DNA of 64,000 bases from Atriophallophorus winterbourni (taxonomy: Eukaryota; Platyhelminthes; Trematoda; Plagiorchiida; Microphallidae): positions 1 through 64,000 of the forward strand of contig JACCGJ010013464.1 in NCBI GenBank assembly GCA_013407085.1. Reading direction: 5' to 3'. Below are positions 44,110 to 57,304 of this stretch, piece after piece; within the stretch, counting starts at the first letter, position 1; each line of letters begins with the position of its first letter. The notes under the pieces were generated by a model. It was not told the DNA's origin. It saw only the letters and a program-made list of their open reading frames with translations, and did no database searches. The position numbers and the translations under genes were made by a program.

Positions 44110-45890
44110 AAATTAAGTTTGAATGTGTAATTAAGCATGAACTATTCATTTTGTCGCCTGAACAGAATTAAACTTGTTACGCTTACGCGAATTGTAGTTC
44201 CATTTCACAACTATCGCTGACAGGATAGCCAATATCTGCTGTTAGTAAGAATGCAAAAAATCCCGAACTGCATTATAAAATCAAACACCACAAAATCTTA
44301 AAGACGTTGTTTTTTCTAATCATGACATATAAAGTACTACCTGATTCTGTCATTGAAATCGGAAACGCTCCAGAAATTATTTAATCATGAGTTTTTCCCA
44401 AAGGAGGCATCACTATCGTCGACATTGTCAACAGGAATTAGGTCGGAAACTATAAGTGATATTTTTTAGCAACTCTGAAATACTGCGGTATTGAATGTCA
44501 ACAAGTCTCCATGAGCCGACGGAATCACATCCCGCAATACTAAAGTTGTGACAGCCAATTGTGTGAACTACTCTGTGATATATTTAATCACTTTTTGAGA
44601 GAGGTTGTTATACCGGCTAAGTTGAAATGAGTAATAATAGCACGCATCTACAAAGGTTGTTCTCGTTGAAGACAGCGAATTACTACTCTGGTAATCGACT
44701 GTGTGTGACATAAAAGGTTATGGATCTGATCGTTAGAGAGATAAATCGTAAATTACTCCGAAACCAAAAACTAGTTGTTCAGAGAGTGACATGGATTTCG
44801 GAAGTCTGATGCTTCCTTGAGAAACATACTAGAGACCATGAACTACTGCATTCTGGCAGTAGATGAGTGCGTGTTAATTGGACATGACAAAGACATATGG
44901 TTGTTTGGACCTTTCCATACTTTTGAGCAAGCTGAAGCAGACCGGCATTACGGAATGCTTTCTCAGCTGTCTGAGAAGGGACATGCTTGATGGCAAAGCA
45001 ACATTATGATATCGATTGTGTCATGTCACTGTACATCGAATCCACTAATTGTGTTACACAGGTTTTGGCACAATGTCCGGCACTGCTTTGTTGTCCATCA
45101 ATAACCGTTAGAAACTCCTGGCACGCAATTTATTATTTTGCGGAAGATTGGACAACACAAGAGAAGGACCTCGGTGTTTGAATTAGCGGAATTCTGTGGA
45201 ACAGCATGCAAGGGAAATCCATGTACAAATGAGCTAGGTATGTCTCGATGTTCATTTCGGCAGTTTTCACACGAAACATTCCCTGGCTATCGAAATACGT
45301 ATATAAAACCAGCGTTTGAAATCTTAGTGTAAACTTGGGCATCAACGCTACAAAATACACCCAGCTGATCGATTGGATTTGTTGCAGATCAACTAATATA
45401 GAGGTCTGACTTCGCAAAATCCTATTTGAGGTGGAAATGGTGCATCTTAATTTCGATAAACTGGCTCCGGATCAATTTGCACTAAAAGTTGACAGGATGG
45501 ACCTCCAGTTGGAATTCAAAATCTTGCATATTGAAAACCATCCATTAAACACATGATAAATCCCAATGGCCTTACTCGAACATGAAAACATTCAAACAAT
45601 TTAATCATTTAGCATTCTCGATTGAATATTCATAGAAACGTCTTTCGGTAAGAATTTGTTTCACTTGGAATTTTTGCCTGAAGAACTCACATACTCGGAA
45701 TCTTTTGAGGTTTTCGCTTCTAAAATCGATGAGTATATGACGAACCATGCGTATGTGACTGTCGATATTGATTTTTGAGAGATTTTATATTTTTACTCCA
45801 TATACCTGTCATTCTATGGCTATTGTTGAGGTTAAAACTTTTTCTAACACAAAAGTTTTTGATTTCTCAGTTCTGAGTTCTGAAATTTCT
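44110..45890 (+). pseudogene. Strongly decayed CR1-B-like copy
   Basis: The region 44110-44700 aligns with 32020-32610. Farther on there are RT fragments (a QEKDLGV stretch at about 45150) and a well-preserved 3' end: 45640-45890 matches CR1-B from its RICFTWN region through the 3' UTR to the TTCTGAG repeats. This shows that the CR1-B family transposed earlier as well as recently. Confidence 0.75.
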
Positions 45891-46633
45891 CACCGGGACT
45901 GCCGTAGCTTCTTATTTACGCCGCGAGTGTGTTCCTTATTTCGCTCTCAACTGTCAGAGATTGTATAATAAACAAGCTTGATATATTTATGCTTAATTAT
46001 TCCACCTTACAAATGGTTTATTTGAACTACGTGATCGTGATGGGAGGAACAATGTACTTAATTAATGAAACTTCACTTGATATTTCTGTGAACGAATAAT
46101 CGATTACATTACCGAGACAGTAAATGACAATTATAAATAATGCAGAAATAAAATGTGTAGCATATATAAAACGAATGGCATAACATACATGTCAACGTGT
46201 TTCAAGAGCATACAGATCATGATCCTACTGCCCCTAACTAATGAGTGCAAACAGCACGAAACCGACCGTGAGGTGTGTGTTGGAAATACATGCAACCAAG
46301 CATATTTATACAAGTCAATCTTGAGTATACTTTTTAAACAATAGATAAGTAACCAGCGATAATAACATATTTGTTTATCTGGAATAACATTTTTAGATGT
46401 AATGTTCAAACTTGCCTTTGGCCAGAAGAATATCAGTGAGTTCAATCATCGATTACACCCATGAAATGACGTTCGTTTTCAATAATTAACTACAAGCGAT
46501 CATTTCAATCAACGGAATACTCCACATTTCGCTATTTTGTAAAATTCAGTATTTTACATGTAGTTGAATGTAATGTAATCTACTAGGAATAGACTACATA
46601 TTCAAAAAATTGTACAGATTTGTCTTTCAACAG
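45891..46633. other. Unassigned AT-rich sequence
   Basis: No gene or element recognised. Confidence 0.4.
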
Positions 46634-46786
46634 CATATTGACATCACGCGAATTAACGTACCACCATGTCACGCGCAGAGCTAAAGCAGTTATTAATACG
46701 CAGATTTATCATCAAATATTCGGTCTAAACCATTTGTCTGATTTAGACAATTGTATTATCGTTGGGATCTTTCCATTTGCTTCGGG
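46634..46786 (+). CDS. Candidate host exon
   Basis: A TGTCTTTCAACAG acceptor, then 153 nt with 50 open codons between a 1-nt and a 2-nt overhang (phase 2 in, 2 out), containing SRELTYHHVTRRAKAVINTQ and LSDLDNCIIVGIFPF, then a GTAACT donor. Phase in matches 35591-35652; phase out does not match 47542-47568, so an exon would be missing between them. Unrecognised. Confidence 0.3.
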
Positions 46787-46879
46787 GTAACTTTGATGCA
46801 CATTGGTTGGTTAAATTAAAATTGTTACTGGTTTTTATGATCTAACAATTAACCAGTGGCTGAATAGATATCAACAATC

Positions 46880-47290
46880 TGACCCTACAACTATCACATT
46901 CCTAGTCAAATGAAATGATCTTCAAATCAAGGCTTCTATATTGGCCACAGTGTGCTGAAAAGCTTTAGTGCTTTCATTTTACACACACAAATCTTACAAA
47001 TATAAATTTACCCGAACATATATTTCTGGTCAGAATATTTTTATGCGTAGTTATTTTACCCTACATCCCATTTATATAATATGATCTTTATCCAAACGAA
47101 TATTTTTTATACCATACCTTTTTTATACCATAAATTATTGAACCTACTTCATGTCAAAATTAGAATTTTCTTTTGCTTTCTCTTAGATCCACAATGACGC
47201 CAACATGAATGCGCGATTTATTTAACTCAAATACGTATATCACGCGATATTGTAAAGCTATTTGCTTTTTTCACCATAAATGTTGAATCT
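46880..47290 (+). pseudogene. CR1-E 3' end, decayed
   Basis: Begins with a stretch equivalent to LTLQIPHS of CR1-E and ends with GCTATTTGCTTTTTTCACCATAAATGTTGAAT, here described by position: 47240-47290 matches the CR1-E 3' UTR end and its single tail unit. Confidence 0.72.
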
Positions 47291-47541
47291 AGTGAACGAC
47301 TGTAGCCGAACTGACGTTGCTTCAATTTCAAACATTTGTCTATAAATCATCTCATCAACAGCGCTAAAATATGAGCCAGCTTTCATCAAATTCAGACATT
47401 CAACCTTTGAGTAACGGAATGGCTTGATAGATCAAATACTTAATGCATCGATATAAAATTCCCTTTTCTACTGTAAGCACATCAATCATAGGTGCTTTCA
47501 TTGCTACGTTATTTAGTGGTTTCTGTTTCCATTGTTTATAG
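47291..47541. other. Unassigned, putative intron
   Basis: Nothing recognisable. It ends in a pyrimidine-rich tract that serves as acceptor for the next candidate micro-exon. Confidence 0.35.
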
Positions 47542-47568
47542 CATTTTTGGATGGTACTTCACTTTTCG
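47542..47568 (+). CDS. Candidate 27-nt micro-exon of host gene
   Basis: The acceptor TTTCCATTGTTTATAG and donor GTAAGC flank 27 nt, open in phase 1 in, 1 out (FLDGTSLF). The phase continues into 47936-48001, where the joined text reads on without a stop. Symmetric micro-exons are a known trait of trematode genes; that link is inference. Confidence 0.4.
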
Positions 47569-47935
47569 GTAAGCATTGACAGACAAAACAAAATTCCGTT
47601 TCTCAGTTACAATTTATAACATTTTCCGATGAATTCAGTTGGCTAATACGGAAGTTAGAATTATTCTGCGAACGACGAATTCCAGTATATAGATTGGTGT
47701 ATTTCATTTATTTTGTAACAGCGGAAGCAAAATTTGGATATTGTAAAATCGACGCCCTACGTTTGCAAATATATTGCATCCAATATGTATTGTAGATGTT
47801 GAATGCTCTTTCCATCAAAATTGATTAATGTTTGGTTACTCATATAACACCTCTCATTAACAGTGAAATGATGGTTGCTCATTTGCATGCAATTTCATCG
47901 TAAATACCGCACGACAGATTTCCTTCTGTGTGCAG

Positions 47936-48001
47936 TCGTCGGGTACAGACAGTACGATCGAGATTCTCTTGTGCCTGAAACAGTGGAGGAATGGCAAACA
48001 A
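47936..48001 (+). CDS. Candidate host exon (66 nt)
   Basis: A strong acceptor (TTTCCTTCTGTGTGCAG) and donor GTAAAG. 66 nt, phase 1 in, 1 out, with the frame VGYRQYDRDSLVPETVEEW. It continues in phase into 57048-57145 across the 9 kb occupied by two I/Nimb-like LINEs. Unrecognised family. Confidence 0.5.
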
Positions 48002-49071
48002 GTAAAGCTTTTATGCCACTGTTGGATAATGTTGTTAAGACCAACATGTTCAGTCACATGTTCCCACACACTTGAAGTGATGTATTTACTGAAATAAAGA
48101 AACTGACTATTGTAAGATATTTTGACCACAAAATTATGAAATATAAGAAAATTCTCGTGTCACAATCGAGAGTATAGGTTTCAAATTTGCACTTCAAAAT
48201 ATGATAAATGTCGATCGCCTGAGACGACAGTGCTTATGGACTGTTTCACGAACGAAAATTCGAGGATGTCTCATTATTCCATATATTGTTCTCAATATTT
48301 ATGTCCATTCATGGATATTTTATTCTAACTTCGTTTTGTTTTCAACATACGAGTTTTGTTGTATGTTGGAAATACCACACTCTCAACGTTACTTCAGCAA
48401 CCACTTTGTGTTGAGTTATTGCGCCTTTTGTAATGAATTTACCAACTGTCCTATGATGAAAAAAGACTGGAACGTTTTATTTTCAGATCCCAACCTGATA
48501 ATTTTCTGATAGATAACTATGATATAGTATATGAGATTTATATAATTGAATGCTTAATATATGCTATTCGATACCATTGTGAATAATATATATCATAAAG
48601 TGAACATTTTGTAACTCACGCGACTTTAATACTTTTCTCATATTTTTAATTATCAAAGTAATTCAAGGTGAGATTCATTAAAGATAATCATAATAATAAT
48701 AGTAATATTAATAATCATAATCATGAAAATAATCACAATGATAATCGCATTAATAATAATATGATTATTAATAATAAAAATAAAAATAATATTTATAAAA
48801 AATTGTGTGTGCAAATTGTTCGCGAATGCTTTGTGGATAGAGATACATGAATTAGATTATCGTGTTTTCTGTGAATCTCAACGTGTCTTTCGCAGTAAAA
48901 ATCGACCGTAGTCGGGTTATTCTCTCTGAATATAATATGAGAAAAAATGTTAGAAAGGCGTTTTTCGAAAGCCTTTCAAGATTCAAGATTCAAGATTTGA
49001 AGATTTGAAGAAACCCTGCGATTAGTTCACAAGAAAATCATATTCCCTAATCTTTATCGTAGTTCCAAGTT
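48002..49071. other. Unassigned, putative intron
   Basis: Contains an AAT/AAAT-rich tract at about 48683-48800 and, near 48976-49010, ATTCAAGATTCAAGATT repeats resembling a CR1-E tail in minus orientation. An open frame at 48201-48509 (102 codons) has no recognisable motif. Confidence 0.4.
48683..48800. repeat. AAT-rich low-complexity tract
   Basis: Imperfect AAT/AATAATC repeats, Asn-rich in the plus frame. Confidence 0.85.
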
Positions 49072-49894
49072 TGTCAAATCCGGGGCGGTTTTGGGGATAA
49101 GCTCCCAATTTCAAAAATGCTCCAATGGCACGCGTCTCATATAGCCTCTGACAACCAAGTCCAGCTCCTGACCTGCACGCGTGGTCGTGTGTAACCCGGC
49201 GGAACTGCTTCTACTGACAGTAGAAAGGGCGAAGGCGGGTGACTGGCGTCTCAAAACCAGCATGCTTCGGGCAGGTGGAGCTCGTGAGTCCGTGAAAGCG
49301 GTTCACCTGGGGGAAGGAAAACCCTTATCTGAAACCTCCACTGCCTTGTAGCTACATCCAATCATGGAATAGGCTTCAGGAGTCAAACACGAGGAAAAAT
49401 CCGGAGCCGGAGTCCCGTTAGGTAGTCCGAAGTTCTCTAAAACTTCGGCCTGTTAGCTTCTGCGACAGCATCGTTGTCCAAACGTATCAGCCTAGCTGTT
49501 CCTTTGGTTCCGGTGGTGCCGTGGAGAGGGAGCACTTGCTGGATGGGCAACAGCTAGTTCTCCACTTTGAACTGCCCAAGCGTACATCACAACGCACCAA
49601 TGAAGAAGACACTCCGTTCCGCTTCTGCGGATAATAACACGGGAAGCAGCAGATACCGGTTAAAAGCTATGGCTCGATTGGCGTAGAGCTCAGCGCCTGG
49701 GGCTGCTTCCGACGGTAGGAGAGACTTTCAGGTCTCATTGGACGGCTACCGCCCGCCTCAAGCTGGGCAGCCCCCTGCCAATATGCTGCCGTCTCGCCAC
49801 GGTCTGCTATCCTCATTGGGTGCATGGGGATTAGGAATCAACCGACAAGCAGACTGTTATTTACGCACCAGCGAAATCAACTACTAAAAAACAA

Positions 49895-50700
49895 ATGTCA
49901 TTTCTGAAACTGGGAACCTGGAACGTCCGGTCCATGCTTGCTGGATTTCATGACAACGTCTGGAATATCGGAGGCGTAAGAAAATCTGCTGTGATTAACA
50001 ATGAGTTAAAGAGACTAAATATCGTCGTGGCAGCCCTACGAGAGACGCGATTACCAGACACTGGTAAGCTAACAGGAAGAGATTATACGTTTGTTTGGAA
50101 AGGAAGGGGTTCTGATGAGCCTTGGCTGCATGGAGCTGGGTTTGCCGTTCGAAACGATCTTCTAAAAGCAACAGAACCGAGCAGCAGCGGGAGCGAACGT
50201 ATTTGGACTCTAAATCTGAGGTGCATTACTGGTACCATTACGTTGGTAAACGTTTCTGCGCCGACTGCTGAAAAAGACACTTTTTATTACAACCTCGCAA
50301 CAGTCCTGAAAAACGTGCCACAAAGAAACTGTGTAGTGGTATTGGGTGATTTCAACGATAGAGTTGGTGCGGATTACGAATCTTGGCAGAACTGTCTCGG
50401 GAGATTCGGTGTAGGTAAAACCAATGAAAATGGACTACGCCTTTTAGAATTATGCACACAGTTCAGTCTCTGTGTTAGTAAAACTTTATTTCAAAGAAAA
50501 CCACAGCATAAGGCCTCTTGGAAACATCCTCGCTCTAAGCACTAGCACCAACTTGATCCTATTCTTGTTAGGCGCACTAATATAGGAAGCGTACTTCTCA
50601 CCAGATCATATCAAAGCGCAGACTGTGACACTGATCATTCACTGGTCTGTGCAAAACTGAAGCTTTCCGACACGAGATTTCACCGCACCAAATTGTCTGG
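49895..50700 (+). pseudogene. Endonuclease of I/Nimb-like LINE F1
   Basis: Starts LGTWNVRSM, then RETRLPD, GAGFAVRND, VVLGDFNDRVGAD, ASWKHPRS, a stop in place of the expected Trp at about 50543, then HQLDPILVRR and ADCDTDHSLV. All APE landmarks are present (Asn, Glu, GDFND, SDH-like). Confidence 0.88.
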
Positions 50701-51039
50701 TAAGCCTAGGATTGACGTCACCTGCATGTGAGAACCTAATCTAGCTGCGCGATTTTCGAAAGCCTTCACAGCCGAGTTAAGCAACAGAACGCCACGTGAA
50801 TCGGCTTCAGAAAACTGGAAATCGATTAAAAGCTGCATATGCCGAGTCGCACATTCCACTTTCGGTCCAAAGAAAGCTCGAACGAGCGACTGGTTCGAAG
50901 CAAAAGCTTCTGAAATGACTGCTGTGCTGGATGAGAAACGGTCAGCATTCTTGAGGTTCAAAGGTATGCCAACAGATTAAAACATACGACTTTTAAGATT
51001 AGCCAGAAAAAAGGTCCAACAGACTGCAAGGCGATGTGC

Positions 51040-53050
51040 AAATGACTACTGGACAGAAATTAGCCTTAGTATTCAAAAAGCTGCGGATACTGGAAATTTT
51101 CACGGCATGTATCATGGGATCAAGAGAGCCATTGGTCCAAACAAACTTAAAACGGCTCCCATTAAGTCTGTATCTGGTGACCCGATCGTGGACAAAACTC
51201 AGCAGATGGAAAGATGGGCAGAGCACTTCTTCTCTCTCTACTCTAGGGACAGTACGGTTTTACCACATGTATTTGAAAGTGTCGAGCGGTTGCCGACTAT
51301 TGAATATCTAGATACTCCCCCTACTCTCGATGAGCTCAATAGAGCAATCGACCGCTTAGCGAATGGGAAGGCCCCTGATGGCAACGGAATTCCACCTGAG
51401 CTCATCAAATGCGGTAGAGCAGCATTATTACAACCGCTTCACCATTTGCTTCTTCAGTGCTGGCAGGAGGAGTGTGTCCCACAAGAGATGCGAGACACAA
51501 AGATCATCACGCTATTCAAGAATAAAGGAGATAGAGGCGACTGCAACAATTACAGAGGAATCTTTCTTCTGAATGTTGTAGGCAAATTGTTTGCTTAAGT
51601 CTTACAGACCCGGCTGCAAGTTTGATCTGATAGGATTTACTCCGAATCTCAATGTGGCTTTCGCAAGGAAAGATCAACCGTTGACATGATCTTCTCCCTA
51701 AGACAACTTCAAGAAAAGTGTCGGGAACAGCGTATGCCATTATACGCTGTTTTTATTGATTTAACGAAGGCATTCGACTACGTCAGCAGGGAGGGTCTTT
51801 TCAAAATTCTTGATTTGATAGGCTGCCCCCCAAGACTGCTAAAGCTCGTTATTTCGTTTCACTCAGGCATGAAGGGTTCAGTCCATTTTAACGGTTTCAG
51901 CTCAGAAGTCTTTGAAATTCGCCGAGGCGTCAAACAAGGGTGTGTTCTTGCTCCCACGCTGTTCGGCATTTTCTTTGCTCTGCTTCTGAAGCACGCTTCC
52001 AGGACGATACCAGAAGGTATTTACCTACGCACGCGAAGTGATGGCAAGCCTTTCAACCTAAACCGGTTGATAGCACAAACCAAGGCACGAACTGTGCTAA
52101 TCCGTGACCTGCTGTTTGCCGACGATGCAGCATTTATTGCTAACTCCCAAGAGCACCTTCAGTCTCTAATGGACTGTTTTTCGTCGGTATGCAAAGACTT
52201 TGATCTAGCAATCAGCATGAGCAAGACCAAAGTCCTCGGCCAAGGGACTGTATCGCCTCCCATCATAACTGTTGGAAACTGTCAGCTTGAATCAGTACAT
52301 CAGTTCACATACCTTGGTTCAATCATTTCGGATAACCTCTCGCTAGACACGGAGATTGATAAGCGGATTGGCAGAGCAGCTGTCATTCTGTCCCGTTTGA
52401 ACTCTCGTGTTCGGGGTAACCGCAAGCTGACTGTCAAGACGAAGATGATGGTGTACAGTGCGTGCGTACTAAATGTTTCACTGTACGGCAGTGAACCCTG
52501 GACCACCCACGCAAGACACGAACGGAAGCTGAATGCTTCTCCATCTACGAAGCATCCGTCGTATCTTGAACATATTGTGGATGGACAGAGTGACTAATGC
52601 TAAAGTGCTTTCAAAAGCTGGTCTACAGAGCATGTTCACTCTCTTGCGACAGCGCCGCCTGCGCTGGCTTGTTCATCTCTATAGAATGGAAAATGGTCGT
52701 ATTCCGAAATATCTACTCTATGGTGAGTTGCAATTAGGAAGTCGACCATTGGGCAGACCGCACTTGCGGTACAAAGACGTTTGCAAAAGATATATGAAAG
52801 CTATTGGCGTTTACCCGGCGAGTTGAAAAGAACTTGCTTTTGACCGCTCACATTGGAGGCACTGTGTAAAGCGTCGTCTGCATGTTGGGGAGGAGCAAAT
52901 ACAGGTCTTGGCGGCTGAACGCAGATCACGCCGCCGACGTAAAACTGACGCAATACAACCGAGTTCTGACTTTCGTTGCCAGCGCTGCGGGAGTGATTGT
53001 TCCTCCCGAATCGGACTGTTTAGTCACCCAAAAAGCTGCAAAACTTGAAC
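51040..53050 (+). pseudogene. Reverse transcriptase and zinc finger of I/Nimb-like LINE F1
   Basis: RT start FFSLYSRDSTVLPHVFE and NGKAPDGNGIPPELIK, a stop at about 51597, then FIDLTKAFDYVSREGLFK (A), GVKQGCVLAPTLFGIFF (B), LLFADDAAFIANSQEHLQ (C), FTYLGSIISDN, ALLNVSLYGSE-like text, and the C-terminus FTLLRQRRLRWLVHLYRME. A CCHC-type finger lies at about 52945-53040. Frames shift near 51600 and 52560. The catalytic FADD box is intact. Confidence 0.87.
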
Positions 53051-53339
53051 ATACACGCGTTTGTGATGTACATCTATGGTCGACATCGACCGAAGGAGGC
53101 CAACAACACCAATATTTATCGTTTAGTGTGCTCTATAAAACTAAATGGACGAATAAAGAATATGATTGAAGCGGTAGTTTATATGATATTTCATGATTAC
53201 CATTCACATTCAAATAAATTTACACATAACTTTTCTGTTGTCTTTATATCTTTCTCTAACTCTTGCAAATATAGACGCGAAAAGCATCGAAAATTCCGAA
53301 AAATAGCCTCTTTTGGCAAAATCGATATGGCAATACATT

Positions 53340-56300
53340 TTTGTCACGGCTCGAGCGGTTTAAATGATTGTCTCCCAATTACAAATATGCTCTAATGGCG
53401 CGCTTCACATATAGTCTATGAGAAACAAGTCTAATATCCAAACTTGGTCTGGTGTGACCCGGCGGAACTGCTCCAAGAGACAGAAGAAACCTCGAAGTTA
53501 GCTGACTGGCTACTCAAAACCAGCTTCCTTCGAGCAAGTGGAGCTCAAATTTCCGACAAGGCGGTCCACCTAGGGGAAGGAAAACCCTTATTCCGAACCT
53601 TTACTGCTCTGTAGCTACATCCAATCATGGACAAGGCTTCAGAGTCAAATTTGATAAAAAATTCCTGAGCCACATTATCAATAAGCGATCTAAAGTTGTT
53701 TTCAACTACGTCATGTCAACCGCATCAATGAAAAGAGTATTAGCCTAGCTGTTTCCTCCGATCCAGTGTTGCTCTGAATCACGAGCACATGCTGCATGGG
53801 CAACGACTAGTTCTCAATTATTAACTGCGCTGGCTTACATCTTAGAGCACCAAACGGGAGGAAAATTCATGCTGCTTTAGTATAATTACGCTGGATACAG
53901 CACACACCAGTTAAAAGCTTTGGCTCTACAAACGTAGAGCTTATCGCCTGGGGCTGCTTCCGACGTTGAAAAAATATGGACAGGTCTCATTTAACATCTA
54001 TCGCAGGCCTCAAGCTGAGCAGTGCTAAGGCAATAAGGTGCAATCTCGCCACAGTATGCCATCCCCATTGAATGAAAGGGGATTAAGATTCAAGGGACAA
54101 GCAGACTCTGATTTTCCGCACCAGCGAAACAAATTATTAAACAACAAATATCAGATATGATAGGACGAACCTGGAATAACCGGTCCATGCTCTCAGGAGT
54201 TTATGACGACATTTTGAATATAAGAGGCGTAAGATAAAATGACTTAATTAACAGTGTGATAAACAGGATTAATGTTAACGTGGCTGCCCCGCTTACCGGT
54301 GACTGGTATGCCATCAGAAAGATATTAAACATGTTTTGGAATGGAATGTGTTCTGTTGATCGTAAACTGCATAGAGTTGGGTTCGCCGTGCGAAACCGCC
54401 TAATAAAAGCAGCAGAACCAAGCAGCTGCCCGAGCGAACGGATTTGGACTGAAACATCTGAAGTGAATTACATGTACCATAAAGTTGATCAACATTTATG
54501 CACCGGAGCTTCATGCGACGCTCGCTAAAAAAGACGTTATCTATCAAAACCTCGCAACGGCAGTCAAAAACTTGCCACCAAAGTTGTTTAGTGGTATTGG
54601 GTGATTTTGATGCCAGAATTGGTGGAGATTATTAGTGTTGTCAACACTGTCTGGGAAGATTCGGATTAGCTAAACCCAATTAAGATGGATAACGCCTTCT
54701 AGATCTGTGGAAACAGTTTAGTCATTGTGCCTGTAACACTTTATTTCAAACAAAACAACAACATAAATTCATTGTGAAACATCCTTGCTGTAAGCATTTA
54801 CATCAGTCTGATCCATCCCCATTCAAGAATTCTCCGCACTAAATTGTCGGCTAAATGAATGGTAGACGTCAATCGAATGTGTAATGGTAATCTTGCAGCG
54901 CGATTATCTGAATTTTTCACATACGAGTTCAAAAAGGCAACCTCACTTGAATCGGGTTCAGAAAATTGGGAATTGCTGAATAGCTGCATATGCAGTGTGG
55001 CACCTTCCACTCACGGTCCGAGGAAAACTGGTACGTACGAGTGGTTCGAAGCAAAATCTTGTGTGTTAACGGAGTACAAATGACTACAGCAATGGACTTA
55101 TCCTCAGTATCCAAGATCTGCGGATACTTGAAATTTGCACGCTACGTATGATTGGATCAAGTGAACCATTGATCCAAGCATACTTAAAGCGTCTCCCATT
55201 AAATCTGTATGTGTCATCACTATTGTTGACAAAACTCATCAGATTGAAAGATGGGCAGAACACTTCTCCTCTATGCACTCTAGGGAGAGTAGTAATTTAT
55301 CTCATGCACCTGAAAATGTTGATCCGATGCCCTTTAACATCTGACACTAGACTTACTCAATAGGGTAATCGACCAGTTAGCGAATTTGAAGGCTCCTGTC
55401 AAGACTGAATTCCACCTGATCTCATTTAGTAGGTAGAACAGCGGTAATGCAGCCTTTTTAACATTAGCTTTTCCAGTGTTTTCAGGCGACGTGTTTCACT
55501 TTAGAGATACGAGAAACGAAGATCATCACGCTACTATAAATAAGGGTGATAAAGGCGAATGCAAACATTTCATAGGAATCTCCATGCTGAATGCCGTAGG
55601 AGGGTATCGTTTTCTAAAGACCTACAGATACGGCTACTAGTTTTGAATGATAGAGTTTACGCCGAATCGCAATGTGGGTTCCGCAGGGAATGATTAAACG
55701 TTGACATGATCTTCTCCCTGAGAAAACTTTGAGACAAATACGCTGTTCTTATGCCGGATACTGCGGACAATCGTTATTTCCTTCCAATCTGGCATGAAGG
55801 GCTCAGTCCATTGTAACGGTTGCAGTCCAAAATCCTTCGAAATTCGCCGAGGCGTAAACAAAGGGTGTGTTTTGCTCCCATGATTTCAGGAATTTTCAAG
55901 GCTCTGCTTCCTGATCGCTGTTTTAGGACGAAAACTGAAAGCATTTACATAGGCACGCGAAGTGATTGCAGTCGATAATTGACTGTTTTTGACGCAATGT
56001 AAAGACTATGGTTAACACTCAGCATGAGCAGAAACAAAGTCCGTGTTCAACGAATTGTATCTCCTCCAATCATCACTGTTGAAAACTGTCAGCTTGAACC
56101 GATACATCATTTCACATATCTTGCTTCAATCACTGACAATAACTCTCTTGTTACGGAGAGTGTAAAGGGTTTTGCGGAGCAGCTGTCACTGAATGCGACT
56201 GTGGTAATTGAAAATAGACTGGAAATTGAAAGATGATGGTACACATCGTACTAAATGGTTTACAGTAAGGCAGTGAATACTGCCAAATACCACCAAAAAA

Positions 56301-56870
56301 GCCACGAACGGAAGCTGAATGCTTTAAATATAGTAAACGTACGTCGTATATTGAAGATATCACGGATAGAAAAAGTAACTGAAGTGTGTTGAAAAACTGG
56401 TCTGAAGATCATGTTCACCATATTACGATAGCGCTGCCTGCGGTATCTTGGCCACTTCTAAAAAATTTGAAATTGTCTTGTTCCCTAAGATCAACTTTAA
56501 GGTGTGATGTAATCAAGAACTCGACCATTGGGCAAACAACACCTGCGGTACAAATTCGTTTGCAAAAGCGATATGGAATCTCTTGATATTAACCCATCGA
56601 GTTGAGAAGAACTTGCTCTTGTTCGAAGCGACTTCTAAAAGATGGCAGGAGCAGAATAAGCTCTTAATCGCTAAATGCGGATCACGTCGCAGGCGTGCGA
56701 ATGGCGCCGGTCGACGGATTTCTGTTTATCGTTGCGAACGTTGCGGGAGATACAGTTGCTCCGAACAGAAAGGTTACGTCATTCGGAAAGCTGCGAAACA
56801 TGAAACATCATGCGAAACTTCATTGTGATGTAAATCCATGATCGACATCTACCGAATGAGGTGTGTAACT
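53340..56870 (+). mobile_element. I/Nimb-like LINE, copy F2, decayed
   Basis: A head-to-tail relative of F1 with the same order: a matching 5' region (for example CCGGCGGAACTGCT near 53460), the endonuclease region (FAVRNRLIKAAEPSS near 54390, VLGDFDARIGG near 54600), RT traces (about 55800-56250: SQCGF-like and FTYLASI) and the zinc finger near 56700-56760 (RCERCGRYSCSEQKGYV). Stops are common. Much older than F1; the two are separated by about 170 bp. Confidence 0.85.
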
Positions 56871-57047
56871 AAAAGATTGAATGAATCTGCTATTGATCTA
56901 GGGATATTGCGAAAAAGGTTTTGCTGAATGTTTTCGTAAATTGTAACTAGACTGTTAATTCCATCGATAATTACAATGAGATAGTCTCAATTGAAATTAT
57001 CTGCTAACAAATATTCTTCGAATTCATGAAATCATTTTGCTTTGCAG

Positions 57048-57145
57048 AAGTATTGGTGTACGCCAATGTCGCCGTGGATGAAAATATTCAACAGGCTATG
57101 AATTTCGGTTCAACCAAGGATGTACTTGAATGACGTTTACAGAGG
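57048..57145 (+). CDS. Candidate host exon (98 nt, one in-frame stop)
   Basis: A strong acceptor (ATTTTGCTTTGCAG) and donor AGG/GTAAG. Phase 1 in, 0 out. Frame: VLVYANVAVDENIQQAMNF, GSTKDVLE, then TGA, then RLQR. The TGA is one change from CGA (Arg). Codon phase matches the exons on both sides. Either the gene is decayed or the stop is a sequencing error. Unrecognised. Confidence 0.5.
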
Positions 57146-57304
57146 GTAAGTAGTTTTCTGACAATACTAATTTTATTCCCTAAGTTAAAAGTTGTGTGTC
57201 TAATCAGCATTAGTTGAAGAGTGGTTGGTCAATTGTAATTTAACTGATAAATTAAAAATTTACAACTTGATGGGTTATGACAACATTTTCACTTTTCGTT
57301 GTAG

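Larger units (their letters stand above)
49072..53170 (+). mobile_element. I/Nimb-like LINE, copy F1, nearly full length
   Basis: About 4.1 kb. It has a long 5' region (49072-49894), an APE endonuclease (from 49895), an RT, a C-terminal CCHC-like zinc finger (about 52945-53040) and a short 3' UTR. Its start and end are defined by similarity to copy F2 at 53340-56870. The lesions are few: an in-frame stop at 50541, a stop at about 51596 and frameshifts. It sits in a proposed intron of the host gene. Confidence 0.85.

Noticed and set aside
48201..48509. 102-codon open frame in the putative intron
   Set aside because: Tyr/Phe/Cys-rich, AT-driven composition, no motif and no fitting splice sites in phase with neighbouring exons.
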